DNA from: Hansfordia pulvinata
Taxonomy: Eukaryota > Ascomycota > Sordariomycetes > Xylariales
Assembly: GCA_006538405.1 (NCBI GenBank)
Contig: BJKQ01000005.1
Span: 1,984,001-2,048,000 of the forward strand
DNA: 64,000 nt
Direction: 5' to 3'
The position numbers and the translations under genes are program-made. The notes beneath the pieces are model-generated. The model was not told where the DNA came from, did no database searches, and saw only the letters and a program-made list of their open reading frames with translations. This document shows, one piece after another, positions 50,874 to 63,169 of this stretch (the stretch's first letter is position 1; each line of letters starts with the position of its first letter).

Positions 50874-53800
50874 GGCGGCGGCGGGGGCGACGATGAGGGC
50901 GTCGCGAGCGATCAGGGAGGTGATGCGGTGACGGGGTGGCGCGGGGGCGCGACGGCAAAGGCTGACGAGGAAGACCGGAGGGGCTGAGTGAAACTTGAAG
51001 ACGAAGAGTGATCGAGTCCTCGTCAGCCTGGCTTGGTCTTCGATGGTAGAGCAGGAGGTTCGCGTCGGATGCGATTCGGGCTGCGTTGGGTTGGTTTGGA
51101 TGGGCTGGGTGGGCGTCGATGAGATGAATGGATTGGGTGCAGGTGTCCTCAGCCGCCCTCGGGCTACCCCTGTCCGTTTCCACATGGGCTGCTAGTTCTG
51201 TACGGTGACCGGCCGATTTGGCGTGGGACGCTGGGGATACTTGACGGATTCTGTCCTCCAGGCTTACTCGCACTCCGTATCCGACCGATTCTGGTGTACG
51301 AGTACACAGAACGCTCCTGGCCTACTCGACGGAAGAATGTACCTGCAGCCTTGAGCTTTCTACGCTGAACTGCATCCATGCGTGCTGCACCACTCCATGT
51401 ACTTGTAGCGAGGGGCCCGCTACAACATACTCGCGACGGAGTCAAGGTCGGATTGGCGCCGACGTCACCAGCATCGAGTTGCCCGTATATGGCTGTGGCG
51501 TTCTCAGGCACCGTAAGCCTACCGTTTTGAAGCCCTTGTAGCTCTAGCGGTCAAACCATGCGGGAGGGTTGGACAGGTCTGTCAGGGGCGACTACATTAG
51601 CACATTAGGTGGTACCCTCCAGACGGAGTAATCGTAGTGGAGACGGACGCGCTGGATACGGAGCCACTGAGGTGCATCCATGTCTGTGAGCCCCATTTCA
51701 AGTTGTGCTGACTCCCGACCCGGAACGTTTCGTCGCCAGCAAGGTGTGCTAATATAATGTGCTGTTTGGGCCTTTTGCAACAGCCTGCGAACCCTAATGC
51801 CAGTGCACTCTGTTGTCGTGTGGTCTTGCGAGTTCCACGAGTACGCGCCGATACTGAGTGACCACCTTCGATCGATTAGCGCATCGTACAGCGAAGCTTC
51901 ATCTACATGAAGCACACTGTGCTGGGACAGACTCACGCACAATGATGCTTGGAGTGTCGAACTACTTCTTCATCGCTGCGAGGATACAGCACCCGGAATC
52001 ATTTCAATGAATACGGAGGCTTCGAACACAATGCATACGAGGACCTAAGGTAGAATAAAGATGACACTTTATCGTCCATAGAGTGCTGGGTGGTACATGC
52101 GTTTAAGCGTCTACGGAGTACGACGAGAATACATACATTGATGCACAGCATGAACACCCCGGTCTTGCTCTACTGGGAGATGTGCTTTAAATGAGGCGCA
52201 GACTCATCAAAGGCATTCGGCGTGGATTCGTATCGAACGGATCCGTTCATCAATCGTCGCGGCCATTGGCTTCATTTGGTCAACATGCTCCTCGCCACTG
52301 TTAAAACGTCCCAATCCCGCCGCCGTTGATGGTGCTTGTCCCTCAGGCCACGGCAATCGACGTACGAGTATCCGTACACCCATACAGTGCCCGTGCCTCG
52401 ATACTTCCTACGCGTATTGCTGGGCCCCATGTGATGATGTCTGTGACGGCCCAGCGGCGGCCCGGCGCACGGTCCACCGGCCGCCCGGAGTGGTCATAGC
52501 TTGGTCTGCGCATGCCCAGGACATGAGAAAAACTTCTAGAATCAGCTTCATATCCAGACGTGCAAGCTGTCCATTCCATCATCTGTTTCCATCAACTGCC
52601 ATCAAGCCCTCTCTGTACTATTACACCTCTGTATTCAGAATTGTTCCACTAGCTGTCCTCCGTCCGCACCGTAATTCATCGCCATACCTGCCGCCAAGGT
52701 GAGTCATGAACTTCTCATTTGTCCCGGGCTGCGGCCAGATCGTCATCAAAATCAGCGCAGAATATTCGTCGATGCCTCGGACTTTCGTACGCGACAGCAA
52801 GCGCCTGCGACCCTGCGAGGGCACGAGAGGCGCGATGCTGCGCGTCACGCCGCTTCAGCATCTTGCTCAAGTCGCGCAGCACGTTCCTGGGTGCCTGGTC
52901 AAGTGTCCTGGCGTGTGCTGCCCCTTTTCCCCCGTCCGGCTTCGTCTTGCCGCAAGAGAAGCCGCACGACCTGGCAGGATCACCCGGCGCCATGGTGCAC
53001 CATGATGCGTGCGTGCATGCGTGGGCTTCAAGATTGGAGGCAGGCGAAGGCGTCCATGGCTAGCTCCAGTTGCAAGAGGATCGGGCTGATGCTCGTCCTC
53101 CCGCCTCCGAGGGCTGCCAACGCCCTGCATCTGGCTCCCTGCCCAAGGCATCGCACTTCTCCATCCCTTCGCCCGCCTCCTTGCCCGCTGGTCACCCACA
53201 CCATCGACCCAGTGAGCTGAGGGGCCACGTTCTTTCCAAGGCACGAACCTCGTCGGGTGGGGAAGGGATGCCCAGAGCTGCTTACATGTGGCCGGGTCCC
53301 CGTGCCCCCATGGCCCGCCGGCGTCAGCGTGCTGGATCGTGTGGATGCGGCCTGCAGCTGCGTGGCTGGCCTGCTGCAGCTCTGGAGGTACTGGTGGTCC
53401 TCAATTCTCCAATCAGCAGCCGGCTCGCAGCCAGCAGTGCCCCGTCTCCGGATCAGAGCCAGCCATCTCGGTGCCGCGCAGCTCCCGTACGCAGGACAGC
53501 CGAGTGTCTGGGCTGGGCCTCGTGTGCTGCGTGCCTGGCTGGCCGGGCTGGGTCGTTGCGAGGTCGTTCGCCGTCGCAGTACCGACTTGCGAGTCGTGAC
53601 GCAGAACAACCGTGGCGCACGGGAAAAGCGGTTGTACGAGCGAGCTTCGAGTGTTCTCGCTCCTCCGCCATGCCCTCAGTCTTGGCCCTCACAACCGAGC
53701 AAGCTCACGGCGGGCTCCGGATCGGCTTTGAATCCAATGCAGTCTCTAGCGAGCTGGGAATACCCGCAGGGTACCTCGGCGCGCAGGTACTCAGAGATCA

Positions 53801-55061
53801 AAAACCAAAGATCCAAGGTCAAAGCCAGACATGGCGAGCAGACCAGGACCAACAAGTTGCTCGGCTAGCGCACCGCGACCAATCGGCGCTTGCCCCAGTT
53901 GGGCATGGCATGACAAGCTCATGAGGGGCCGAGAGGGGCACCGCCGATGAGCGTCGTGCTCGAGCATGAGGGCAGAGGAGCACTCCAAGGCCCTCGACAA
54001 GGCTATTCGAGCAACAAGGCCGCAAGGAAGGCAAGAAGCATTGCCCCCTCGCTAGCAAGCAGAGCAGAACCAGACCGCTTCGATGCCGTTCAATCGACCT
54101 CGGAGAGAGGGCGCCCTCCAGTGCAGTCAAGCGACGGCGCAGCAGAGGCACGCACCGGGTTGAGCTTTGTTGGCAATGGCGGGGCAATGACGCCGATGAA
54201 AATCGAAGACGCAATCCGGGACAGACAAGTCGCACCAAGCTCGCCGCCGGCTGTGAGCCAGCCAGTCACCCACGTCCAGCCTCCGCCGGCTGCTGTCGTG
54301 CTCCGTCCCTGCCGAGCCGGGGCTGGCTGGGCTGGGCTGGGTTGGGACACGCTCCGTCTCTTTCCGGGCTGTGGATAGCCATGGAAAACGAAGCTGGAAG
54401 TTTCCAGACGAAGGCTTGCCAGTGGCGGAGGTTGGGGCGCAGCGTGCAAACCGCGACAGCAGCAGCTGGCAGGCAGCATGGGGGGCGCCGGCGCGGGGCA
54501 CGACTGGATGATCGCATCCAATTGAGTCTGTGTTCCCGCCAGGTACACGGATGTACCTTGGCTGCAGCTGCGCGAGGTAGCTGGAGCTCCAGGGCGCCTG
54601 CACGCGTCCCTCGGCGGCCACGGATGTCTCTCAAGATTCTGCGTGCCGCTCGCTCGCAAACGGAAACCTCTGCAGCCCGGCACCTAGTAGCCAGGGCGTA
54701 CTGGATACTGGCAGGCTACTTTGGCCGCAAACCAATACCCCTCCCCGCCTTGTCTGGACGGAGGGTCTCGCCGACCGCGGGGCTGCCTGCCACAGTACCT
54801 TGAGCGTACCGGGCACCTTGGGTCAATGCCATTCTGCCTGCCCCTCCCCGCCTGCCCCAAGTAACAAGTACCGCAAGGGTTTGCGTCAGCGCTTGGAACT
54901 TGGATGCGCCCGCCCCTCCTCGCGCCCCTGCCCCTCCTCGCCTGCCTCCCCCCCTCAACCCCACCTCTCACCTCCCGCCCGCCGGGCAACGCTGAGCAAA
55001 GTCCCTGGCTTGTCGTGTCCCCTTGCCGGCCTAGCTAACCTACCCCGCCCTAACCGTTTAG
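50874..55061. other. 4.2-kb gene-free island
   Basis: This stretch lies between the epsin and cyclophilin genes, which are transcribed away from each other, so both promoters are inside it. Open frames up to 284 codons (53070-53924) show no domain, no exon structure and skewed Arg/Ser/Ala composition. TACGAGTA motifs occur at 51297-51304 and near 52363. The last few hundred bases turn CT-rich as expected for the cyclophilin promoter and leader. Confidence 0.6.
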
Positions 55062-55993
55062 ATGTCTTCTATTCGAGTCGCTGCCCCTCGTCTTTTCTCG
55101 ACTTCTTCTTCTTCCTTCATCAGTAGAGCTCGCCCTCTATCGAACAACTTCAAGTCTTTCTCCCCCATCCACCAATCCCCCTCCATCCGCTTCTTCTCTG
55201 CCACCACCGCAAACATGGGCAACAAGGTCTACTTCGACATCACCTGGGAGGGCCCCGTCCTCGGTCCCGATGGCAAGCCTACCAGCCAGGTTCAGGGTAA
55301 GTCCAGCCTTCTCCGGCCATCCTATTCCAAATGGCCGCTCCTCGCTCTCTCTAGCTCTTCGTCATGCTGACCCCCTCCGCAGAGCAGCAGGGCCGCATCA
55401 ACTTCAACCTGTTCGACGACGTCGTCCCCAAGACCGCCGAGAACTTCCGCGCTCTCTGCACCGGCGAGAAGGGCTTCGGCTACAAGGGCTCTTCCTTCCA
55501 CCGCATCATCCCTGAGTTCATGCTCCAGGGTGGTGACTTCACCCGTGGCAACGTAAGTCTGGCTACGAGCTCGTCACGCCCCGTCTCATCGCTAATCGCC
55601 TTCCTTGCAGGGCACTGGTGGCAAGTCCATCTACGGCGAGAAGTTCGCCGACGAGAACTTCCAGCTGAAGCACCACAAGCCCGGTCTGCTGTCCATGGCC
55701 AACGCTGGCCCCAACACGTAAGTCCCAACCAACGCACACTGTTCAACGCCCCTCCGCTTTCAGGAAGGAGGTCCTGCCCAGACCCCAATCACTAACTTCC
55801 CCACAGCAACGGCTCTCAGTTCTTCGTCACCACCGTCGTCACCTCTTGGCTCAACTCCCGCCACGTCGTCTTCGGCGAGGTTGCCGACGACGCTTCCATG
55901 AAGGTCGTCCGGGCCCTGGAGGCTACCGGCTCCCAGAGCGGCGCTGTCAAGTACAACAAGCGCCCCACCATTGTCGACTCTGGCGAGTTGTAA
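55062..55993 (+). CDS. csr-1: cyclophilin, mitochondrial/cytosolic peptidyl-prolyl isomerase
   Basis: Cyclosporin-binding peptidyl-prolyl cis-trans isomerase. Four exons (55062-55296, 55383-55552, 55611-55717, 55807-55993) give 232 residues, all in frame. The isomerase core has [19 protein letters not shown] with the catalytic Arg, [35 protein letters not shown], and the drug-contacting Trp in [13 protein letters not shown]. Residues 1-51 are rich in Ser, Arg and Phe without acidic residues, a typical mitochondrial targeting sequence. A second in-frame ATG at 55215 (context CAAACATGGG) starts [11 protein letters not shown] and would yield the cytosolic form. One gene making both forms is known for the Neurospora crassa cyclophilin csr-1. 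I infer the same here. Confidence 0.95.
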
Positions 55994-57438
55994 ATCAGCC
56001 CAGCCCGGCTATGATTTGTCTCTCTAAATCTGTATAGTGGGCTGCCTGGGTTGCCCTGAAGCAAAGTGAATCAGTATATCACGAGTTGGAAGCGCAAAAT
56101 GGGCACGGGAGTCCTGGATCCCACTCAATCCAGAGGGATGTGTTCAATAGGATTAGTCAAACCTAGCTAGCTCTTGAGCGGCGGATCAATCAGATTCTTG
56201 AACACACACAGCAGTCTCTTTTGCTTGACGTGACAGGGCCGTGAATTGTTTTTGCCTAATGTGTCGTAGATTCTCAGCACGATGCCTGTTGGTATTGAAT
56301 TTTGGTCGAGATCACGGTTGTCGGGGCAGAGTCAAGAGGCGGTCGAATGGGCTCCCGATACCGGAATAGGAAGTCTGCCACTGCTGCTTCGCCCTGCAGA
56401 ATGTATAATGATCTCTACTGTGTCTAGCGCACATGTGTATGTGCATGGTAGGTCAAGATCTTGATGCGCAATGCGTCGGAAACCTTGAAGCATTCTGTCT
56501 ACCTGTAGGACACCTGCACTCGTATCCTTGTAGCTTCAGCATGCATTGCATTGCTGTTCCCCGCCAGTCGTGTGGTCGTTCACTCACTGCCGATACATGT
56601 GCAGCGCCCATGCTTTCGCTGCACGCGTCACGCGGACGTAATCTGGGCACGTATCGAGCCGAGAAAAGGGAGGCGAGATCTGTTCTCCTTCTCAGGAGAT
56701 TGACGCAATTGGGTGGGATCTGGTCGACCGATGGCCACTCGAAGACGAGGGAGGGTGCCGCAACTCTGATGGTGCGTTTTGCGGTCGCGCTCGCGGAGCT
56801 GCGGAGAGGGTGGTCATTCCCCCGACACCGCTGCGCGGGCTACCGACTTGATCGTTGCGCGCGACAGCAGGCATGGCGGATGGGAATGGAGGCTGTCTGG
56901 GTCTGGGGAACGCGATTCACCAAAACCCCTCGTCTACCAAGCTACGTCCAGAACAGCCAAAGCATTGGAGCACTGCATCGTACGTCTGGCTACCGATTCG
57001 TCGACGTCTGAAAGGGCCAAAATTACAAGAGAAGAAAGCCGAGACTGCCGATGGCGATGGTTCACAGCTTGTACAGCGAGAGATTACCAGACGAAAGAGA
57101 CACGATACTTCCGATGCTGGTAAATCTGCGCTCGTCAATTGAAGCCGGGGTAAGAGCCTGAAATAAAAGGCTGAAGCTATCAGATCCCGCACAGAGGCCG
57201 GGGAAAGCGAGGAAGCGGAAGGGCAGGTGAAGTAACGCCATGGCCATGCATTGTAAAACAGGATATGAGTAACAAGCGAGGAAGCGTTGTAGCCAGGTTC
57301 TTCCTCGTGGCGGGCACACGCACCATCTAACCTTCACATCCCAAGGTCTCGAGATGTAGAGGGAGGGTGAGATGAACCATCAAAATGCGCCTCCCAAGGG
57401 CGCAGTACAAACTCCGGTGGCGGATTTTGCCAGAGGCG
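55994..57438. other. convergent intergenic region
   Basis: About 1.4 kb between the stop codons of the cyclophilin (+) and the Pol III subunit (-). An open frame at 56433-57011 has no recognisable features. I see no gene. Confidence 0.6.
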
Positions 57439-58611
57439 CTACGCCAGCCACTGGTCAAAGTACTCGCAGCCGCCGGCCCACACCGGGCCGCCCTCCTCGC
57501 AGATGTCGAAGACGGGGCAGCGGCCGCAGGGGACGGTGGTCAGGCCGTTGGACTGCGGCTCCCAGAAGTCGGGATCGTCGAGCTTGATCTTGGGCTGGAC
57601 GTTGGAGCGCGCGATGCGGACCGCGCGGTAGCCCTTGCGGCCGTCGCCCGTCTTGACGGACTCGAGGCGGCCGTCCCACACGAGGACGTCAATCAGCTGC
57701 TGGACGTGCTCCTCCTGCAGCGGCTGGCCCTTGGCGACGTCGCGGCCGCTGAAGACGCTGGCGATGTCGGCCGTGGTGACATAGTCGGTGTAGCCGGCGG
57801 GGAGAGGGAGAAGCCGTTCTCGCTTGACCTTTTGGTAGTGGACGGGGGCGTCGGGCGGGGCGGCGCCAGTCATGGCGTCCGCGGGCCGCTTCTTGGAGGC
57901 AGCGGCGGCCTTTGTGGCCGCCTCGGACGCGCTCCCGCGGATGATGCCTTTCTTCGGGACGTTGGGGTTGCGGACACGGAGACGTAGTCGTGGTCGTGTC
58001 CGCCATGGGTGCTGCGGTAGCTGCCGCGGTCCTTGACGAGGCCGAGGATGACGCTCTGCAGCTCTTCGATCAGGGTCTCGTCGAGGAACGAGTCGGTGTA
58101 GAAAGGGCCGCCGGTGGCGCGAGAGGAGGGCTTGACGTTGGACTTGATCCACATCTTCTTGGTGGCATTCTCGACCGTGGTGAACTGGGAGACGAGGCGC
58201 TTAGCCTCGAGCTCCTTGAGCGCCTTGCGCAGGGCATTGTCCTGGATGTTGAGGCGGCGCTTGATGTCCTGCTGCCAGGCACCCTCGGCCCCGGCGTTGT
58301 CGATGATCTCGTAGACGAGGGTCTGCTCCTGGGACGAGAGCAGCTTGTACTTGGCGGCTTCGGACTCGGGCGCATGCGCCACGCCAGGCCGCTGGAGAGG
58401 TTGACGGGGGCGAAGAGGCGATCCTTGGTCAGGGTCTGGATGACGCTCAGGAGGGTCTTGATGTCCTTGGGGGGATGACGTCGAGGCCCATGAGGTCGTC
58501 CTGGGACAGGGGCCGCTCGTAATCGTTGGCGAAGGCCTCCTGGCAGGCATCGTAGAGCTGGTGCTTCAGGACAGCCAGGTCCTCGCCCAGCTTTGCGGAT
58601 GAGGCGGCCAT
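57439..58611 (-). CDS. RPC34: RNA polymerase III subunit RPC34/RPC6 (three apparent frameshifts)
   Basis: Pol III-specific subunit that with RPC82 and RPC31 opens promoters of tRNA and 5S genes in the nucleus. From ATG 58611 the frame reads LSQDDLMGLDVIPP, then breaks at a six-base run (58469-58474). A second break is near 58380 (between VNLSSGLAW and HAPESEAAKYKLLSS). A third is near 57972 (between GGHDHDYVSVS and NPNVPKKGIIRG). Each is repaired by one added base, giving about 391 residues. The winged-helix region (EGAWQQDIKRRLNIQDNALRK) and the C-terminal iron-sulfur cysteines C-x2-C-x5-C-x10-C (CGRCPVFDIC and WAGGCEYF) match RPC34/RPC39. No intron signals explain the breaks. Because the gene is essential in eukaryotes, sequence error is likelier than decay. 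Confidence 0.87.
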
Positions 58612-59877
58612 TGGGGCGGCAAGCCGGCGACCGAGGCGCGAGTGTGGGTGTTGGATATCAGGGGTGAGCCGGTGGCTCGGGAGGTCGGCGGCCGGGGCAG
58701 GTCAATTCGGCAGATGGGGGATGGCGGGCGGCCGTTGCCCCCCGCTTGGGATGGTCCCTCTGTTAGGACGGGGCTGTCGATGGTGGGAGCGGCGGCATGC
58801 GCAGCGGTATTTTCTTCAGTAGCCTGGGGTCAGTCGGGGGACGATGAGGGAGGCGTCAAAGCGAAGGGCCCCGTGCCGGGTGGTGTGCGAGGAAGCTGGT
58901 GGGTGGTGATGGTTCGGGTCGGAGGTTTCGAGTGGGTTGGGGGATGCTCCCTGAATTTTTTAGCCAGAGCCGGGCATTGGCGTGGAGGTGAGTGTGTACC
59001 ACGGATAGCCGCTCCTGCCAAAACGACCCGATGACCATTGACGGGGACGTAGCTGCCCCTCCAAGATCTGCGCGTCGTGCGCTAGCCGCGTTAGGGGTGC
59101 CTGAGCGCGGAGCCGCCAGCAAGTACCCCTACGTGCAAGGGCTATCGGTGTGTGGCCCCAGGGCCCGCAAGCCTGTGGCTCGAGGTAGCTGTACTTTTGC
59201 TGGGAGTCGTGTCTGCTAAAGCTTCAACAGTCACATGTAACTCGACAGACCTTCCATTACAACATTAAAGGTGAGGTTCCATGTCTTCAAGACGAAGCCT
59301 TCAAGACTGACTCTCTCATAACGGGCGAGATAAGTCAGACCAACACTAGACCGGAAGCTCACCATACATCAGATGCTCGATGGTGGTGAATGATCCTGCG
59401 GTTCCCGTCTGTCATGCAGCCAGCCGCGAAACATGCTGGGTCAAGGGACGAACGAGTAGACCTTTTAGCAGTGCAGGCCAATTACATCACCCGCAATGAC
59501 CAACAGCTTGAAGTGCTTGTCTTTGTGACCGACAATTCCAACATTCACATCCAGGCTTTTCTGCTCTATCACGTGCTTCTCTTTCGTCTCTTGCCTCATC
59601 CGCCCGTCCAACCGTCCAAGCCGCAACCCTCACAGAGCAGGAACCCGCCCTCTTTATCCGTCCGGGACCTTACCAATCTCGACTGGCTGGCCACGTGCCT
59701 TCACCACCCTGCCGCTCAACACTCAGCCCCGACTCACCTTGCCCCCCAATTTCAAAGCTCGCTCCGTCGTCGAGTGAGGACGCGCGCGTCCCAGCTTCTA
59801 GGAGGACCGTCCATCACCCGCTGCCCAAGAGGAACGAGCCCTCCTGATATACCGCACCAAAAGTACATGACCTGCCG
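58612..59877. promoter_or_regulatory. divergent intergenic region RPC34/DUF2293
   Basis: About 1.3 kb between two head-to-head genes. It must carry both promoters. The last 250 bases before the + strand gene are C-rich and read as a leader. I see no gene. Confidence 0.55.
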
Positions 59878-61173
59878 ATGACCCCCCGGCAGCAACCCCA
59901 CGAGCCGCTGGTGCCCGACCCCGGGGCCCTGCCGGCCACGCACGCCTTCCTTCCCAAGGGCGACGTCTACCTGACCTCGCACTGCCGTCGCCAGACCCAC
60001 GCGGGGGGGCAGACGCTGTACCTGGTCCAAGAGGCAGCAGCAGCAGGAGGAGGAAGAAGAAGAGGCGGCCGTCGACACAACCACAGCAAGCCCACCACCA
60101 CCACCACCAGCAGCGGGAGTGGGGGCGGCAGAAGCAGCGGGGGCGGGGGCCACCACCCGGCGGGCATCGGCGTGCCCAGGGCGGTCTACGAGGCGGTCCG
60201 GCGAGAGCGGGAGCGCACGGCTCCCCGGCGGGCCGCGGCCGTGGCGGCCGCCGACGCCCGGGTCGAGGCGCGCTTCGAGGGCGCCGTGCGCCGGGCCTTC
60301 CCGCGGGCGCCCGAGGCCGAGGTCCCGCTCGTCGTGCGCCGGGCCACGCTCAAGGGGGCCAGGCGCGTGGGGAGGAGCGGCGGCGGCGGTGGTGGTGGTG
60401 GTGGTGGTGGTGATGTCGATGAACTACACCGCCGCAACGCCGTGCTGGCTGTCCGCGCGCACATCCGGCACGCGCACACCGGGTACGACGCCCTGCTGCG
60501 CGAGGAGGACGGGGGAGGGCCCGGTCGTGGGAGGGGAGGGGGAGGGGGAGGGGGTCGTCGTCTTCGGCACGGCGGGAGGCGGCGCGGCGCGCGGTCGCTG
60601 CCGAGGTCGACCGGGTCGCGCGCAGCTGGGGCGGGCCGGCAGCGGCCGAGTTGGGTCTCGGCGGCGGTGGCGGCGGCGGAAGGGGAAGAAACTTGGGAAG
60701 GTTAAGGGCGGCGGTGGTGGTGGTGGTGGTGGTGGTGGTGGTCGGGGGGCAAGGAAGAAGGGCGGCGGGAGGAAAGGGGGCTCCTCCGGGGGGGAGGAAG
60801 GGCGGGCGGCGACGGCGTCGTTGGAGCAGCCCGCTCGCCCGCTCGGAAGACCGCGCGGGAAGCCCGCGCTGCTCGCGAGCCCGAGGCGGGCGAGGAAGCT
60901 CGACGCGCGCTCGGCGAGGGGCGGCGGTAGCGGCGGCGGGAGCGGGAGCGCCACCCTAGCTCTCCGGCCGCGAGGGGCAGCGGCGGCGACGTCGACCGGC
61001 AGGACCCCGGGGAGGTGATCGAGATCAGCAGCAGCAGCTCGGAGGAGGGCGAGGCGCAGGACACGGGGGACGAGGCCGAGGAGTCGTCGTACGGCTCGGT
61101 GAGCGAGCTGGACGACTCGGAGTCTTGGTACTGCGGGTCCGAGGAGGACTCGGATTGGGTTCCGGATGACTGA
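59878..61173 (+). CDS. DUF2293-type fungal protein (up to three apparent frameshifts)
   Basis: A fungal protein that I assign to the DUF2293 family, whose function is unknown. The N-terminus reads LPATHAFLPKGDVYLTSHCR, then comes a Gly/Thr/Ser linker, then the domain: IGVPRAVYEAVRRERE, VRRAFPRAPEAEVPLVVRRA and AVLAVRAHIRHAHTGYDALL. After about residue 210 the reading moves to a second frame (REAARRAVAAEVDRVARSWGG, the expected end of the domain). It then moves to a third frame with a basic GRPRGKP AT-hook-like patch. It returns to the first frame for an acidic end (EISSSSSEE, SELDDSESWYCGSEEDSDW) and the stop at 61173. Each move equals one missing base in G-rich tracts (about 60505-60575, 60690-60740, 60905-60990). 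Corrected length would be about 432 residues. The basic patch suggests a nuclear protein. Confidence 0.7.
60714..60740. repeat. (GGT)n repeat within coding region
   Basis: About nine GGT units encoding poly-Gly (or poly-Val in the neighbouring frame) in the DUF2293-type gene. A shorter GGT run at 60390-60411 lies upstream in the same gene. Confidence 0.85.
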
Positions 61174-61431
61174 CGGAGCCGTGCTGGGCAGGCCGAGATT
61201 TGGTTCAGAGCCGTGTTTTTGTTACTACCCAGGTAAGTTACCTAATCTATGCGTCTATGTCTATGGGTCTCGCCTTGAAGCACTCTCATGGCAACGAGCC
61301 TCGTCCTCCAAGTAGATGGCCACCTATATATCCTCTGCTTTAGGCACGTTACATGTTTCCCTTTTGAAAAGTATACTACCACCCAGAGCGGGGGTCCATC
61401 TACATAGGCAGACGCAGAGGCGCCGAGGCAC

Positions 61432-63169
61432 CTAGTTGAGGTGCTTCGAGTAGAACTTGTGCTCCATGCTCCAGGCGGCGATGGAGTAGGCGGCGACGCG
61501 GACGCCGAGGTAGAGGCTGTCCTTGTCCATGTGCTCGACGGTGTCCTGGTCGCTGTTGATGTGCGGGTTGTTGTCGGCGTCGTCCTCGTAGGCGACCGTG
61601 TTGAAGTGGTGGGTCATGAAGCTCCAGGCGTCGATGTGGGCGCGGACGGCCTTCTCGTGCCGGCCCCCGGCGGCGGGGTCGAGCTCGATGCCGGCCATCT
61701 TCTCGAGCGCGTCCCGCAGCGGCTGCGCGTTGGTGTTGCGCGGGTCGCCGGCGTTCTTGTCGGCCCCGGCGGCGGCGTCAGGACGAGGGGCTGGAAGGGC
61801 TTGTCGTCGGACGTGGCCAGCGTGTCGAAGTTGGCGTACAGCCGGACGGCGCGCTTGGCCGCCGCGCTGCCGGCGCCGGCGCCCTCGAGGGACTGCACGT
61901 AGTGGCGCGACCCGACGAGGCCCGGCTCCTCGCCCGTCCAGAAGGCGAAGCGCACCTTGTTGGCGAGCCCGCGGTGCGGCGCCAGCAGCTTGGCCGCCTC
62001 GATCAGCGCGACGACGCCCGACCCGTTGTCGTTGATGCCGGGCCCGTCCGCCACCGAGTCGCTGTGCGCGCCCACCAGCACCACCGAGTCCGCCGGCCCC
62101 GCCTCCGTCTCCACGATGACGTTTCTCGACGTCTTCTGCTTGCCGCCCGTGCGGCACCGCGTCTCCAGCCTGGCCTCGACCGTCTTCTTGCCCCCCGCCG
62201 CCGCCGCCGCCGCCGCCTCGACCTTCTGGGCCAGCGCGCTGCCGTCGGCCCAGCTCATCGTGGCCGCCGGCACGTACTTCTGGCTGCCCATCGGCATCCC
62301 CAGGCCCTGCCACTTCATGACGCTCCCCACCGGCTGGTCCCCCGCCGGCCTCTTGTTGTTGTTGTAGTAGATGACGCCCGCCGCCCCGGCGTCCACGGCG
62401 TAGGCCATCATGTCCGAGTACGAGCAGGCCGTCTTTGGTATGCCGCGCATGGCCAGCCCGATGTACCTGTCGTCGCTGCTCTTGCTCTTGGGCCACGATG
62501 TCTGGGAGATGGGCGAAGCATCGTGAGCACAGGCTTCCAATAGGGGGGCAGACGACTTGGACTTACCTTTTCGCACGGATCCTTGATGTGCTTCAGGGGC
62601 TCGGTGATGGTGTCGCCGGGCGCGTAGCCCATGAAGAAGACGTCCACCTTCTCCCCCTCGACCTCGAGGCTCGCCAGGGGCTCGGCCTTGCGCTCGGCCT
62701 CGGCCTCGGCGGCGGCTTTCGCGAGGTCGGTCTTGGCCGTGTCGGCTTTGGACAGTGCGGTCGCGGCGTCCTGCTGGTCCTCGCAGTAGTAGATGTCGAA
62801 CGTGTCGTCCTTGCTGGACAGGACCTTGAGCCCGGCTATGCTGAGCTCCTTTTCGATGTACTCGTTGAACTCTTCGTGGGCGTCGGACCCGAAGAAGCGG
62901 TAGGGCGGCTTGTTCCCGCTGATTCTGACGAGGTTGTCGATGTGCTTGTCGACCTTGCTCGGCTCGATGGCCTTGAAGAAGTCGGCCTGTTGCGCCGGGT
63001 TAGTTCGGGTTGGTGGCGGGCATGACATGACCACCCGCTCCCCCGTCACATCAGAAGCAGGCAGGCGGCCGATCGATCGACTTACGGGATCAGGAGCCTC
63101 TCTTTTTGTCAAGGCCATGGCGAGGGCCTCGCCGCACAGGGCGAGCTGAACCACCAGCTGCGATCGCAT
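61432..63169 (-). CDS. secreted M28 zinc aminopeptidase with PA domain (apparent frameshift)
   Basis: Secreted or vacuolar aminopeptidase of family M28. Exons in transcript order: 63169-63086, 62986-62567, 62501-61432, about 524 residues after one added base. Residues 1 to about 18 resemble a signal peptide. An Ala/Glu/Lys insertion (SKADTAKTDLAKAAAEAEAE) precedes a protease-associated segment (ACSYSDMMAYAVDAGAAGVIYYN). The two-zinc site is readable: His/Asp in GAHSDSV, Asp in INDNGSG, Glu pair in TGEEPGLVG, Asp in NFDTL and the last His in NPHINSDQDTV. Between PFQPLVL and AGADKNAGDPRN the frame breaks near 61778-61783. One extra base makes exon 3 divisible by three and puts the last His ligand in frame. 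The first intron (99 nt) has no in-frame stop. The gene converges on the DUF2293-type gene with a 258-base gap. Confidence 0.88.

Noticed and set aside
53070..53924. 284-codon open frame in the 51-55 kb island
   Set aside because: Composition (Arg, Ser, Ala, Pro) and lack of motifs match chance frames; several other frames are open over the same bases.
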